Shown here one piece after another: positions 27,989 to 37,503 of a DNA stretch of 64,000 nucleotides. Position numbers and translations under genes: made by a program. The stretch is from the NCBI RefSeq assembly GCF_009769165.1, contig NZ_CP043476.1:3541001-3605000 (forward strand). The letters are read 5' to 3'. The notes under the pieces were generated by a model, which made no database searches, was not told the DNA's origin, and saw nothing but the letters and a program-made list of their open reading frames with translations. Position 1 is the stretch's first letter. The number at the start of each line of letters is the position of its first letter. Source of the stretch: Xanthomonas hyacinthi (GTDB lineage: Bacteria > Pseudomonadota > Gammaproteobacteria > Xanthomonadales > Xanthomonadaceae).

Positions 27989-28948
27989 TCAGGCCGCTTC
28001 GTAGGCCCCGTAGCCGCGCAGGCGCTCGTAGCGCTTCTGCAGCAACTGCGCGACCGGCAGTTTTTCCAGCGCGTCCAGTTCGTTGAGCAGCACCGCCTTC
28101 AGGCGCCTGGCCATCTGCGTGGGGTTGCGGTGCGCGCCGCCGATCGGCTCGCGCACGACCTTGTCGACCAGGCCCAGCGCGGACAGGCGCTTGGCGGTCA
28201 GGCCCAGTTGCTCGGCGGCGTCCTTGGCCTTGCCGGCGTCCTTCCACAGGATCGAGGCGCAGCCTTCCGGCGAGATCACCGAATAGGTGCCGTATTCCAG
28301 CATCACGGTGCGGTCGCCGACGCCGATCGCCAGCGCGCCGCCGGAGCCGCCTTCGCCGATCACGGTGCAGATCACCGGCACTTTCAGTTCGGCCATTTCC
28401 AGCAGGTTGCGCGCGATCGCCTCGCTCTGCCCGCGCTCTTCGGCGCCGATGCCGGGATAGGCGCCGGGGGTATCGATGAAGGTCAGCAGCGGCAGCTTGA
28501 AGCGCTCGGCCAGCTTCATCAGCCGCAGCGCCTTGCGGTAGCCCTCCGGGCGCGGCATGCCGAAGTTGCGCGCGACCTTGCTCTTGGTGTCGCGGCCCTT
28601 CTGGTGGCCGATGATGACCACCGGGCGCCCGTCGATGCGGCCGAGGCCGCCGACGATGGCCTTGTCGTCGGCGAACGCGCGGTCGCCGGCCAGCTCCTGG
28701 AACTCGTCGCAGAACACCTCGATGTAGTCCAGCGTGTACGGGCGCTGCGGATGCCGCGCCAGCTGCGAGATCTGCCACGAGGACAGGTCGCGGAAGATCT
28801 GCGCGGTGCGCACCCGCAGCTTGTCCTGCAGCGCACGTACTTCGGTGTCGACGTTGACCGCCGGGCCGGTGCTGGCATTGCGCAGTTCCTGGATCTTGGC
28901 TTCCAGATCGGCGATGGGTTGCTCGAAGTCGAGGTAGTTCGGATTCAT
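27989..28948 (-). CDS. accA: Acetyl-CoA carboxylase carboxyltransferase subunit alpha
   Basis: The 319-residue protein is the alpha subunit of the carboxyltransferase that, with AccD, moves carboxyl from biotin to acetyl-CoA in fatty acid synthesis. Family stretches include [20 protein letters not shown] at the start, [20 protein letters not shown], the oxyanion/acyl-CoA site region [20 protein letters not shown], and [20 protein letters not shown]. The length equals the family norm. It is the last gene of the minus-strand envelope/replication cluster, separated from dnaE by 193 bp that hold a long palindrome. Confidence 0.97.
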   Translation of the reverse strand: MNPNYLDFEQPIADLEAKIQELRNASTGPAVNVDTEVRALQDKLRVRTAQIFRDLSSWQISQLARHPQRPYTLDYIEVFCDEFQELAGDRAFADDKAIVGGLGRIDGRPVVIIGHQKGRDTKSKVARNFGMPRPEGYRKALRLMKLAERFKLPLLTFIDTPGAYPGIGAEERGQSEAIARNLLEMAELKVPVICTVIGEGGSGGALAIGVGDRTVMLEYGTYSVISPEGCASILWKDAGKAKDAAEQLGLTAKRLSALGLVDKVVREPIGGAHRNPTQMARRLKAVLLNELDALEKLPVAQLLQKRYERLRGYGAYEAA

Positions 28949-29024
28949 TGGACGCCGTCGTGAACGTAAGGAGGGGAGTTTAGCCGAACCGGTGCCCGTC
29001 ACCCGTACGGGGCCGTGCGGTTGA

Positions 29025-29141
29025 GGGTGGGAATGGGGAATAGGGATTCGGGAATCGATAAAGCCGGGCAGCCCCAGTTCCTGCGGTCAACGCAGAGCCG
29101 GCTTTTCCCATTCTCGATTCTCGATTCCCCACTCCCGGCTC
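29025..29141. repeat. GGGAAT-type long imperfect palindrome, copy 3
   Basis: The arm 29103-29141 directly abuts the dnaE stop codon (reads TGAGAGCCGGGAGTGGGG on the minus strand); the other arm is 29025-29059. An inner AAAGCCGG/CCGGCTTT pair extends the hairpin. It sits between dnaE and accA inside the same transcription unit. Confidence 0.85.
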
Positions 29142-32100
29142 TCAAGCCCACGGCGGGCTGTACTTGACCTTCACCGCGCGCACGCCCGGATCGGCGCGCA
29201 AGGTGTCCAGCAGCTGCGGGTCCACGCGCACCGCGTGGCTGCCGTTGAGGTCGAGCATGCCGGCCACGGGGCCGTGTTCGGACTGCAGCAGCAGGTCCAG
29301 GCGCAGGGCGGTCTTGCCGGGGCGGTGGCGCGCCAGCAGCGCGTCGATGCGCGGCCAGGTGCTGCGCTGGCGCAGGTCCAGGCGCAGCGACAGGCGCTGC
29401 GCGTGGTGGGTGCAGATCTGTTCGTAGTCCCAGCACTGGCGGATGCGCAGCGCATAGCCGCCATTGAATTCGTCCTCGCGCACGCCGCCCTTGACGATCA
29501 GGATGCGGTCGCGGGTGAGCAGGTGGCCGAACTCGGCGATCGCATCGGTGAACGCGCTGCACTCGACCCGGCCGCGGCCGTCCTCGAGCTGCACGAACAC
29601 CTGGCTGTCGCCCTTGCGCCGCACCCCGACCACCTGGCCGGCGAGGAGCGCGCTGGTTTCCGGGCGCCAGGCGCGTTTCTCGCCGCCGCTGCCGCCGCGC
29701 CCACCGCCGGACTGCGCGCAGATCTTTTCCAGCGCGCCCAGGTCGCAGCCGACCAGCTCGCGCACTTCCTCACGGTAGGGGTCGAACGGGTGGCCGCTGA
29801 GGTAGAAGCCCAGCGTCTCGCGTTCGCCGCTCAGCAATTGGCCCAGCGGCCATTCCGTGCTTTCCGGCAGCTCCAGGCGCAGCGCCGGGGCGCTGGTGTC
29901 GGCGCCGCCGAACAGCGAGTTCTGCCCGGAGGCGCGCTCGCGCGCCATCTGCTCGGTGGCCTTCATCACCTCCGGCAGCTGCAGCATCAGCGTGGCGCGG
30001 TTGCTGCCCAGCCCGTCCATCGCGCCGGCGTTGATCAGCGCTTCCAGGCTGCGCTTGTTGAGCTTGGCCGATTCCACGCGGGTGCAGAAATCCAGCAGCG
30101 ACGTGTATTCGCCGCCGCGCTCGCGCTCGGCCACGATCGCCTCGCAGGCGCCGCGGCCCACGCCCTTGATCGCGCCCAGGCCGTACTGGATGGTGTCCGG
30201 GGTGGCCGCGGCGAACATGTAGGCCGCGGCGTTGAGCCGCGGCGGCAGCACGGTCAGGCCGAGGTTGCGCACCTCGTCGAGGAAGCCGACCACCTTGTCG
30301 GTGTTGTCCATGTCCGAGGACAGCGTCGCGGCCATGAACTCGGCCGGGTAGTGCCGCTTCAGCCACGCGGTCTGGTAGCTGACCAGCGCGTAGGCGGCGG
30401 CGTGCGACTTGTTGAAGCCGTAGCCGGCGAACTTCTCCATCAGGTCGAAGATTTCGTCGGCCTTGGCCTCGCCGACGCCGCCCTTGGCCGCGCCCTCGCG
30501 GAAGATCTCGCGGTGCTTGGCCATCTCCGCCGGCACCTTCTTGCCCATCGCGCGGCGCAGCAGGTCGGCGCCGCCCAGCGAGTAGGCGCCGACGATCTGC
30601 GCCATCTGCATCACCTGCTCCTGGTACACCATGATGCCGTAGGTGTCCTTCAGGATCGCTTCGGTGCGCGGATCGGGGTAGACGATCTCCTGCTGGCCAT
30701 GCTTGCGCGCGTTGAAGTCCGGGATCAGGTCCATCGGGCCGGGGCGGTATAGCGACACCAGCGCGATCAGGTCTTCGAAGCGGTCGGGCTTGGCGTCCTT
30801 CAGCAGCCGGCGCATGCCCGAGGATTCGAACTGGAACACCGCGCCGGTGTTGCCCGAGGCGAAGATGCCCTTGTAGGTGGGCGCGTCGTCGAGCGGGAGT
30901 GCGGTGATGTCCACCGGCGGGATGCCGGCGCGCGCATGGCGCACGTTGATCGCCTTCACCGCCCAATCGATGATGGTCAGCGTGCGCAGGCCGAGGAAGT
31001 CGAACTTGACCAGGCCGACCTGCTCGACGTCGTCCTTGTCGAACTGGGTGACCGGGTTCCTGCCCAGGTTGTCGACGTCGTGTTCGGCGAACAGCGGGCA
31101 GAAGTCGGACAGCGGCGTCGGCGCGATGACCACGCCGCCGGCGTGCTTGCCGGCGTTGCGGGTGAGGTCTTCCAGCTGCCGCGCCAGGTCCATCAGGTCG
31201 CGGACGTCGTCCTCGCTCTGGTAGCGCTGGATCAGCTCCGGCGAGGCCATTTCCGAATCCTTGCCTTCGCCCATCGCGTCCTTCAGGGTGATGCCAAGGA
31301 TGTTGGGGATCAGCTTGGCCACGCCGTCGACCAGGCCGTACGGGAAGCCGAGCACGCGGCCGCAGTCGCGCACCACCGCCTTGGCCGCCATGGTGCCGTA
31401 GGTGATGATCTGGCTGACCCGGTCGCGGCCGTACTTGCGCGCGACGTAGTCGATGACCTCGTCGCGGCGGTCCATGCAGAAGTCGATGTCGAAGTCGGGC
31501 ATCGACACGCGTTCGGGGTTGAGGAAGCGCTCGAACAGCAGGTTGTACGGCAGCGGGTCCAGGTCGGTGATCTGCAGCGCCCACGCCACCAGCGAGCCGG
31601 CGCCGGAGCCGCGGCCCGGGCCGATCGGGATGCCCTGGTTCTTGCCCCACTGGATGAAGTCGGCCACGATCAGGAAATAGCCGGGGAAGCCCATCTTGAT
31701 GATGGTGTCCAGCTCGAACTCGAGCCGGTCGACGTAGTCCTGGCGGGTCTTGCCCGGCGCCAGCGGGTTCTTCTCCAGGCGCGCGGCCAGGCCGTCGCGC
31801 GACTGGCTGCGGATCCAGCTGTCCAGGGTCTCGTTGTCGGGCACCGGATACGCGGGCAGGAAGTAGGTGCCCAGCTGCATCTCGATGTTGCAGCGCTGCG
31901 CCAGCGCCAGCGTGTTGTCCAGCGCGTCGGGAATGTCGGCGAACAGCGCGGCCATTTCCTGCGACGACTTCAGGTATTGCTGGTCGCTGTAGTCGCGCGG
32001 GCGCTTGGGGTCGTCGAGCACGCGGCCGGAGGAAATGCACACGCGCGCCTCGTGCGCGGCGAAGTCGCTGGCGTACAGGAAGCGCACGTCGTTGCTGGCC

Positions 32101-32729
32101 ACCACCGGCAAGCCGCGGGTGCCGGCGGCGTGCAGTGCGAACTGGTTGAACGCTTCCTCGCCGCCGCGGCCGGTGCGGGTCAGCTCCAGGTGCAGGCCGT
32201 CGCCGAAGATGCGTTGCCAGTCGGCCAGCTGCTGCTCGGCCAGGTCGTGGCGGCCTTCGCCGGCCAGGCGCCCGGCCAGGCTGTCGCGCCCGGCCAGCGC
32301 GAACAGGTTGTCGCTGCCGCTCTGCAGCCACTCCGGGCGGATCGCCACGCCGCCTTCGTTGCGGTGGCCTTGCAGCCAGGCGCGGGTCAGCAGCCGCGAC
32401 AGGCTCAGGTAGCCGTCGCGGTTGCGGCACAGCACGGTGAGCCGCCACGGCGTCTCGCCGGGACTGTCGGCGATCAGCAGATCGGCGCCGGCGATCGGCT
32501 TGATGCCCACGCCTTCGGCGGCCTTGTAGAACTTGACCAGCGCGAACAGGTTGTTCAGGTCGGTGACCGCGAGCGCGGGCAACTCCAGTTCGACCGCACG
32601 GCTGAGCAGGTTGGCCTGCCTGGCTTTCTTCGGGTCGGCCTGATCCGGTTTCTCGGGCACACGGATGGTCGAATCCGCCAGCGAGAACTCGGTGTGGACG
32701 TGCAGATGGGCGAAGCGGGAAGTGGACAT
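29142..32729 (-). CDS. dnaE: DNA polymerase III subunit alpha
   Basis: The 1195-residue catalytic subunit of the replicative polymerase. In order: PHP domain (FAHLHVHTEFSLADS, residues 6-20), polymerase core with the catalytic acidic motif PDFDIDFCMDRRDEVIDYVA around residue 400 and further conserved blocks GPGRGSGAGSLVAWAL and SLYRPGPMDLIPDFNARKHG, a helix-hairpin-helix (KGVGRGACEAIV), and an OB-fold near residue 1000 (ALLAGQVVGVRRKGDSQVFV). Start ATG 32729 gives MSTSRFAHLH as in relatives. It lies downstream of rnhB in the standard cluster, with 142 bp between them. Confidence 0.98.
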   Translation of the reverse strand: MSTSRFAHLHVHTEFSLADSTIRVPEKPDQADPKKARQANLLSRAVELELPALAVTDLNNLFALVKFYKAAEGVGIKPIAGADLLIADSPGETPWRLTVLCRNRDGYLSLSRLLTRAWLQGHRNEGGVAIRPEWLQSGSDNLFALAGRDSLAGRLAGEGRHDLAEQQLADWQRIFGDGLHLELTRTGRGGEEAFNQFALHAAGTRGLPVVASNDVRFLYASDFAAHEARVCISSGRVLDDPKRPRDYSDQQYLKSSQEMAALFADIPDALDNTLALAQRCNIEMQLGTYFLPAYPVPDNETLDSWIRSQSRDGLAARLEKNPLAPGKTRQDYVDRLEFELDTIIKMGFPGYFLIVADFIQWGKNQGIPIGPGRGSGAGSLVAWALQITDLDPLPYNLLFERFLNPERVSMPDFDIDFCMDRRDEVIDYVARKYGRDRVSQIITYGTMAAKAVVRDCGRVLGFPYGLVDGVAKLIPNILGITLKDAMGEGKDSEMASPELIQRYQSEDDVRDLMDLARQLEDLTRNAGKHAGGVVIAPTPLSDFCPLFAEHDVDNLGRNPVTQFDKDDVEQVGLVKFDFLGLRTLTIIDWAVKAINVRHARAGIPPVDITALPLDDAPTYKGIFASGNTGAVFQFESSGMRRLLKDAKPDRFEDLIALVSLYRPGPMDLIPDFNARKHGQQEIVYPDPRTEAILKDTYGIMVYQEQVMQMAQIVGAYSLGGADLLRRAMGKKVPAEMAKHREIFREGAAKGGVGEAKADEIFDLMEKFAGYGFNKSHAAAYALVSYQTAWLKRHYPAEFMAATLSSDMDNTDKVVGFLDEVRNLGLTVLPPRLNAAAYMFAAATPDTIQYGLGAIKGVGRGACEAIVAERERGGEYTSLLDFCTRVESAKLNKRSLEALINAGAMDGLGSNRATLMLQLPEVMKATEQMARERASGQNSLFGGADTSAPALRLELPESTEWPLGQLLSGERETLGFYLSGHPFDPYREEVRELVGCDLGALEKICAQSGGGRGGSGGEKRAWRPETSALLAGQVVGVRRKGDSQVFVQLEDGRGRVECSAFTDAIAEFGHLLTRDRILIVKGGVREDEFNGGYALRIRQCWDYEQICTHHAQRLSLRLDLRQRSTWPRIDALLARHRPGKTALRLDLLLQSEHGPVAGMLDLNGSHAVRVDPQLLDTLRADPGVRAVKVKYSPPWA

Positions 32730-32792
32730 GCGGAACCAGAACGATGCCCGGGCAGGGTAGCGGCGGGGGCGGGGCCGGGCAAGGCTTGACAA

Positions 32793-32926
32793 GCTCGGGG
32801 CTCGGGACCGGGGACTCGGGACCCGGTGGTCCGCGCGCGCGGACCCCGCGCGCGTTGTCGCGGGCCGGAAACTAGGCGATCTGCGGCTGTTCCGGGTCCC
32901 GGGTCCCGAGTCCCGAGTCCCGATTC
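32793..32926. repeat. GGGACT/GGGACC-type imperfect palindrome at the rnhB 3' end
   Basis: Arm 32793-32826 lies between rnhB and dnaE; arm 32891-32926 lies inside the rnhB coding end. The units (GGGACTCGGGACC) are a variant of the GGGAAT family. The loop contains GTCCGCGCGCGCGGACC (32829-32845), a further perfect palindrome. Confidence 0.8.
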
Positions 32927-33564
32927 TGCAGCGCGCGGCGCACCGGCGCGAAGCTGCGCCGATGCTGCGGGCAGGGGCCGTGCGCGGCCAGCACGGCCAG
33001 GTGCGCCGGGGTGGCGTAGCCCTTGTGCAGGTCGAAGCCGTAGTGTGGGTGCTGTTCGTGCAACTGGCGCATGATCCGGTCGCGGGTGACCTTGGCCACG
33101 ATCGAGGCGGCCATGATCGCGCGGTCCAGGCCGTCGCCGCCGATCAGCGCCTCGGCGGCGCAGGGCAGGCCCTTGGGCACGCGGTTGCCGTCGATGCGCG
33201 CGAACCCGGCCACATGCGCCACGCCTTCGACCGCGCGGCGCATGCCCAGCATCGTCGCCTGGTAGATGTTCAGCCGGTCGATCTCCTCGGCCTCGATCAG
33301 CACCACCTGCCAGGCCAGCGCGCGCTCGACGATGCGCGCGTACAGCGTCTCGCGGCGCGCGGCGGTCAGCTGCTTGGAGTCGTCCAGGCCGTTGATGCGG
33401 GTGCGCGCCGGATCGAACACCACCGCGGCCACCGCCACCGGCCCGGCCAGCGGTCCGCGCCCGGCTTCGTCGACGCCGGCGTAGAGCCGGGAATCGGGAG
33501 TGGGGAATGGGGAATGGGGCAAAAGCGGCTGCTGCGGCAACGGAGCCGGAACGGAGCGCTTCAT
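32872..33564 (-). CDS. rnhB: Ribonuclease HII with repeat-derived termini
   Basis: RNase HII removes ribonucleotides from DNA. The core is intact: [16 protein letters not shown] carries the first two catalytic acids (Asp32, Glu33), [11 protein letters not shown] follows, and [14 protein letters not shown] plus [16 protein letters not shown] close the domain. The 230-residue protein is longer than E. coli RNase HII at both ends. Residues 15-26 ([12 protein letters not shown]) are translated from a GGGAAT palindrome arm, and the last 17 residues ([17 protein letters not shown]) from a GGGACT arm. ATG 33564 overlaps the lpxB stop (ATGA); a TTG 14 codons further in is an alternative start. Confidence 0.93.
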   Translation of the reverse strand: MKRSVPAPLPQQPLLPHSPFPTPDSRLYAGVDEAGRGPLAGPVAVAAVVFDPARTRINGLDDSKQLTAARRETLYARIVERALAWQVVLIEAEEIDRLNIYQATMLGMRRAVEGVAHVAGFARIDGNRVPKGLPCAAEALIGGDGLDRAIMAASIVAKVTRDRIMRQLHEQHPHYGFDLHKGYATPAHLAVLAAHGPCPQHRRSFAPVRRALQNRDSGLGTRDPEQPQIA

Positions 33565-33612
33565 GCCGTTGCTCCCGACGATTCCCCATTCCCCACTCCC
33601 GATTCCCGGCTC
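33484..33612. repeat. GGGAAT-type palindrome spanning the lpxB/rnhB junction, copy 5
   Basis: Arm 33577-33612 is translated as the end of LpxB ([11 protein letters not shown]); arm 33484-33520 is translated as the N-terminus of RNase HII. The ATGA stop/start overlap of the two genes lies in the loop. Unlike most copies, this one is entirely coding. Confidence 0.88.
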
Positions 33613-34874
33613 CCAAGCAACTCCAGCACCGCATCGGCGGCACGTGCCGACGCGTCCTGGCGCAGCAACTGGTGCAGGCGCGCGTACTCGGGCTGCAGCG
33701 CGGCCACCGCCTGCGGAGCGTGCAGCCAGTGCAGCAGCGCGGCGGCGAGCGCGTCCGGGGTGCAGGCGTCCTGCATCAGTTCCGGCGCCAGGTCGCGGCC
33801 GGCGAGGATGTTGGGCAGCGCGTAGCGGTCGACCTTGAGCAGGCCCAGCGCCTTGACGATGCGGTAGGTCAGCGGCGCGACCTTGTAGCCGACCACCATC
33901 GGCCGCTTCACCAGCATCGCCTCCAGCGTGGCGGTGCCGGACGCCAGCAGCACCACGTCGGCGGCGAGCAGCGCGCTGCGGGCCTGGCCGTCGAGCAGGT
34001 GCGAATACACCACCGGCAGCGCCGAACGCGACAGCTGCTCGGCCAGCAAGGCCTTGCACGCGGAGTTGGCGGCCGGCACCACCACGTGCGCGCCGGGCGT
34101 CTGCTGCAGTACCTGCCAGGCGGCGGCGAAGAAGGTGTCGCCGAGCCGGCCGATCTCGCCCAGGCGGCTGCCCGGCAGCACCGCCAGCACGGTCGCGCCG
34201 GCCGGCAGGCCGAGTTCGGCGCGCGCCGCATCGCGGTCGCCGTGCAGCGCGATCGCGTCGGCCATCGGGTGGCCGACGAAGCGCGCATCCACGCCGTGCC
34301 TGGCGTAGATCGGCGGTTCCATCGGGAACAGGCACAGCACCCGATCGGCGCTGGCGCCGATCTTGGCCGCACGCCGCTCGCGCCACGCCCACACCGACGG
34401 GCTCACGTAGTGCACGGTGCGGATGCCGCGCTGCTTGAGCCAGCGCTCCACGCCGAGATTGAAGTCGGGCGCATCGATGCCGACGAACACGTCCGGGCGC
34501 CAGTCCAGCAGGCGCTGGCGCAGCGCGCGGCGCAGTTTCAGCAGCCGCGGCAGATGCCGCAGCACTTCCATCAGCCCCATCACCGCCAGTTCGCTGGCAT
34601 CGAACCAGGTCTGGCAGCCGGCGTTGCGCATCGCATCGCCGCCGATGCCGGCGAATTCGGCCTGCGGATAGCGCGCGCGCAGCGCCTCGATCAGCCCGGC
34701 GCCAAGCTGGTCGCCGGAGGCTTCGCCAGCGACCAGGGCGATGCGCAGCTTTGCTGTGCCGGGAATCGGGAATGGGGACTGGGGAATGGGTGAAGCAAGA
34801 GCGGGGCTGCGGCCGGGCGGGCTACTACCGCTCTTCCCATTCCCCATTCCCGATTCCCCATTCCCCGCACTCAT
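33561..34874 (-). CDS. lpxB: Lipid-A-disaccharide synthase with repeat-derived N- and C-termini
   Basis: LpxB condenses UDP-diacylglucosamine and lipid X at the inner membrane in lipid A synthesis. The core begins at residue 43 ([20 protein letters not shown]) and shows [30 protein letters not shown] and the GT-B nucleotide site [15 protein letters not shown]. At 437 residues it exceeds E. coli LpxB by about 55. Residues 5-15 and 28-38 are translated from the two arms of a GGGAAT palindrome, and the end ([11 protein letters not shown]) from another. ATG 34874 overlaps the lpxA stop (ATGA), so the extension is probably translated. Confidence 0.94.
   Translation of the reverse strand: MSAGNGESGMGNGKSGSSPPGRSPALASPIPQSPFPIPGTAKLRIALVAGEASGDQLGAGLIEALRARYPQAEFAGIGGDAMRNAGCQTWFDASELAVMGLMEVLRHLPRLLKLRRALRQRLLDWRPDVFVGIDAPDFNLGVERWLKQRGIRTVHYVSPSVWAWRERRAAKIGASADRVLCLFPMEPPIYARHGVDARFVGHPMADAIALHGDRDAARAELGLPAGATVLAVLPGSRLGEIGRLGDTFFAAAWQVLQQTPGAHVVVPAANSACKALLAEQLSRSALPVVYSHLLDGQARSALLAADVVLLASGTATLEAMLVKRPMVVGYKVAPLTYRIVKALGLLKVDRYALPNILAGRDLAPELMQDACTPDALAAALLHWLHAPQAVAALQPEYARLHQLLRQDASARAADAVLELLGSRESGVGNGESSGATA
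34758..34868. repeat. GGGAAT-type palindrome inside the lpxB 5' coding end, copy 6
   Basis: Arm 34833-34868 begins four bases after the lpxA stop on the minus strand; arm 34758-34790 follows after a loop with an inner AAGAGCGG/CCGCTCTT pair. Both arms are in frame in lpxB. Confidence 0.88.
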
Positions 34875-35662
34875 CGCAACAACGGCCGCTCGCTGGCTTC
34901 GATGAATTCCAGCATCGCGCGTACGTCCTCGCTGCTGTCGGCCAGCACCGCGAGTTGCTGCTTGGCCTCGGCCAGCGGCAGGCCGGCCACGTACAGCGCG
35001 CGGTAGGCGCGCTTGATCGCGGCCAGGCGCTCGGGATCGAAGCCGCGGCGCTTGAGGCCTTCGCTGTTGATGCCGCGCGGGCGCCCCAGCGAGTTGCCGC
35101 CGACCATGGTGAACGGCGGCACGTCGCCATTGATCAATGCGCCCATGCCGAGGAAGGCGTGATCGCCGATGCGGCAGAACTGGTGCGCGCCGGCGAAGCC
35201 GCTGATGATCACGTGGTCGCCGACTTCGACATGCCCGGCCAGGGTGGTGTTGTTGGAGAACACGCAATGGTCGCCGACCACGCAGTCGTGGGCGACGTGG
35301 GTGTAGGCCAGGAACCAGTTGTCGCTGCCGACGCGGGTGATGCCGCCGCCGTTGCCGGTGCCGCGGCTGACGGTGACGAACTCGCGGATCACGTTGCGGT
35401 CGCCGATCACCAGCTCGGTGCGCTCGCCGGCGAATTTCTTGTCCTGCGGATCGCCGCCGAGCGCGACATGGCCGACCAGGCGGTTGCCGCGGCCGATCCG
35501 GGCCGGGCCGACGATGCTGCAATGCGGTCCGATCACGCTGCCGTCGCCGATCTCGACCTCGGCGCCGATCAGGGTGAAGGCGCCGACGCGCACATCCGCC
35601 GCCAGCCTCGCCGACGGATCGATCACCGCGGTGGGATGGATGAGAGGGGCGTTGTCGCTCAT
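34871..35662 (-). CDS. lpxA: UDP-N-acetylglucosamine acyltransferase
   Basis: The 263-residue cytosolic enzyme performs the first step of lipid A synthesis, transferring a hydroxyacyl chain from ACP to UDP-GlcNAc. It is a left-handed beta-helix with hexapeptide repeats ([20 protein letters not shown]) and the catalytic His125 in [12 protein letters not shown]. The C-terminal helical domain ([20 protein letters not shown]) is complete. It starts 19 bp after fabZ and its stop overlaps the lpxB start. Confidence 0.97.
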   Translation of the reverse strand: MSDNAPLIHPTAVIDPSARLAADVRVGAFTLIGAEVEIGDGSVIGPHCSIVGPARIGRGNRLVGHVALGGDPQDKKFAGERTELVIGDRNVIREFVTVSRGTGNGGGITRVGSDNWFLAYTHVAHDCVVGDHCVFSNNTTLAGHVEVGDHVIISGFAGAHQFCRIGDHAFLGMGALINGDVPPFTMVGGNSLGRPRGINSEGLKRRGFDPERLAAIKRAYRALYVAGLPLAEAKQQLAVLADSSEDVRAMLEFIEASERPLLR

Positions 35663-35681
35663 TGCAGGTCTCCTGCCTGGA

Positions 35682-36137
35682 TCATTCGCGGGTGCCGGCG
35701 CACAGCACTTCGGCGCAGGCGACGATCTTGCCGTCGACCTTGGCTTCGCCGTAATACACGGCCATGTTGCGGATCACCCGTTTGATTTCCACGTGCAGCT
35801 CCAGCACATCGCCGGGCACGACCTGCCTGCTGAAGCGGGCGTTATCGACCTTGACCATGTAGAACAGCTTGGACTGCGCATCGCGGCCCAGCGCGAGCTG
35901 GGTCAGCACGCCGCCGGCCTGCGCCAGCGCCTCGATGATCAGCACGCCGGGCATGATCGGCTGTCCCGGGAAGTGGCCCTGGAAGTACGGCTCGTTGATG
36001 CTGACGTTCTTGTGCGCCACGATCTTGCGGCTCTCGAAGTCGAGCGACACCACCTTGTCCACCAGCAGGAAAGGATAGCGGTGCGGGATCAAGGCCTGGA
36101 TCTGGTTGATGTCCGGCAGGGGCTGGTCGTGGCTCAT
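35682..36137 (-). CDS. fabZ: 3-hydroxyacyl-[acyl-carrier-protein] dehydratase
   Basis: The 151-residue hot-dog-fold enzyme dehydrates beta-hydroxyacyl-ACP in fatty acid elongation and competes with LpxA/LpxD for hydroxyacyl-ACP. The catalytic His55 lies in [13 protein letters not shown] and Glu69 in [25 protein letters not shown] marks the N-terminal family signature. Its ATG overlaps the lpxD stop (ATGA). The length is the family norm. Confidence 0.97.
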   Translation of the reverse strand: MSHDQPLPDINQIQALIPHRYPFLLVDKVVSLDFESRKIVAHKNVSINEPYFQGHFPGQPIMPGVLIIEALAQAGGVLTQLALGRDAQSKLFYMVKVDNARFSRQVVPGDVLELHVEIKRVIRNMAVYYGEAKVDGKIVACAEVLCAGTRE

Positions 36138-37156
36138 TGCTTCTCCTTGCGGACAGACAGGATGCGACGGGCCAGGGCATCGAGCTGCTTGAAGCGCGCG
36201 GCGTTCTTGCGCCACGTGCGGTTGTCGGTCAACGGGGTGCCGGACGAATACTCGCCCGGCGCATGGATGGAATTGCGCACCACCGACTTGCCGGTGATCA
36301 CCACCTTGTCGCAGATTTCCAGGTGGCCGACCACGCCGACCGCGCCGCCGAGCATGCAGTAGCGGCCGATTTTGGCGCTGCCTGCGATGCCGGTGCAGCC
36401 GGCGATGGCGCTGTGCGCGCCGATGTGCACGTTGTGCGCGACCTGCACCAGGTTGTCCAGGCGCACGTCTTCCTCGAGCGTGGTGTCTTCCAGCGCGCCG
36501 CGATCGACGCAGGCGTTGGCGCCGATCTCGCAATCATCGCCGATGGTCACGCCGCCGAGCTGCGGCACCTTGATCCAGTGGCCGGCGTCCATCGCCAGGC
36601 CGAAGCCGTCGGCGCCGAGCACCGCGCCGGGATGGATGCGCACGCGCTTGCCCAGGCGCACGCGGGTGACCAGGGTGACCCGGGCGATCAGTTCGCAGCC
36701 GTCGCCGAGCGTGCAGTCGTCGCCGATCACGCAGCCCGGACCGATCGCGCAGCCGTCGCCGATCACGCTGCGCGCGCCGATGCTGACGAAGGCGCCGACG
36801 TGCGCGCTGGCGGCGATCTGCGCGCTGGGGTCGATGCTGGCGCTGGGATGGACGCCGGGCGGACGCGCCGGCGCCACGTCGAACAGCGCGGCGATCTTGG
36901 CGAAGGCGACGTACGGATCGCGCGCGATCAGCGCGGTGCCGGGCGCCGCCTCGGCGTCGTCGGCGCGCAGCACCACCACCGCCGCGGCGCTGTCGACGAG
37001 CTGCGCGCGATAGCGCGGATTGGCCAGGAAACTGAGCTGGCCGGCGCCGGCATGCGCCAGCGTGGCCACGCCATGCACGGCGACGCCGCCGTCGCCATGC
37101 ACTTGCAGGCCGAAGCGCTCGGCGATCTCGTGTGCGGTATGGGAAGGAATATTCAC
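36134..37156 (-). CDS. lpxD: UDP-3-O-(3-hydroxyacyl)glucosamine N-acyltransferase
   Basis: The 340-residue enzyme adds the second acyl chain in lipid A synthesis. An N-terminal uridine-binding domain (about 1-100, LSFLANPRYRAQL) is followed by hexapeptide repeats forming a left-handed beta-helix (SIDPSAQIAASAHVGAFVSI) with the catalytic His in LVQVAHNVHIG near residue 240, and a short C-terminal helix. It is the first gene after bamA, with a 419-bp gap that holds repeats but no skp gene, which in E. coli and Pseudomonas lies at this place. Confidence 0.97.
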   Translation of the reverse strand: MNIPSHTAHEIAERFGLQVHGDGGVAVHGVATLAHAGAGQLSFLANPRYRAQLVDSAAAVVVLRADDAEAAPGTALIARDPYVAFAKIAALFDVAPARPPGVHPSASIDPSAQIAASAHVGAFVSIGARSVIGDGCAIGPGCVIGDDCTLGDGCELIARVTLVTRVRLGKRVRIHPGAVLGADGFGLAMDAGHWIKVPQLGGVTIGDDCEIGANACVDRGALEDTTLEEDVRLDNLVQVAHNVHIGAHSAIAGCTGIAGSAKIGRYCMLGGAVGVVGHLEICDKVVITGKSVVRNSIHAPGEYSSGTPLTDNRTWRKNAARFKQLDALARRILSVRKEKQ

Positions 37157-37326
37157 CCGGGGATTCTACCGTGTGCCATCGACACGGTCATGCTGCCCCT
37201 GCGCAGCAGGCAGCGCGGCTGGTCAGCTGCCGCCTACAGACCGGTCAGCTTGCGGCCAGCCCACCGGAGAAAAATCCGCGCCTAGCTCGTGCCGACCAAC
37301 AAAGACGGCAGCCAAATGACCGGAGC

Positions 37327-37492
37327 CAAGCCCCCTTTAGTAAAGGGGGCGCGCCGACAGGCGCGGGGATTTGGGAGAAGACGAGCCGGGGCCCGCGATT
37401 CGCACGACGAATCGTGGGGCGTCAGCGCGAACGCGTTGACGCGCTCCCCCCTTTAGTAAAGGGGGCGCGCCGAAGGCGCGGGGATTTGGAAA
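37327..37492. repeat. Two copies of a CCCCCTTTAGTAAAGGGGG repeat between bamA and lpxD
   Basis: Copy one at 37331-37376 and copy two at 37447-37490 each hold the hairpin CCCCCTTTAGTAAAGGGGG followed by GCGCGCCGA(CA/A)GGCGCGGGGATTTGG. Between them lies CGCGATTCGCACGACGAATCG, another inverted repeat. A reverse-oriented copy is at 18752-18804. The hairpins lie between bamA and lpxD on the minus strand and may attenuate or process that transcript. Confidence 0.8.
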
Positions 37493-37503
37493 GCCAAGCC
37501 TCC

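Noticed and set aside
33484..33525. TTG within the rnhB N-terminus as the sole start
   Set aside because: It is possible, but the ATG at 33564 overlaps the lpxB stop as ATGA, like other junctions in this cluster, so the longer form is favoured.
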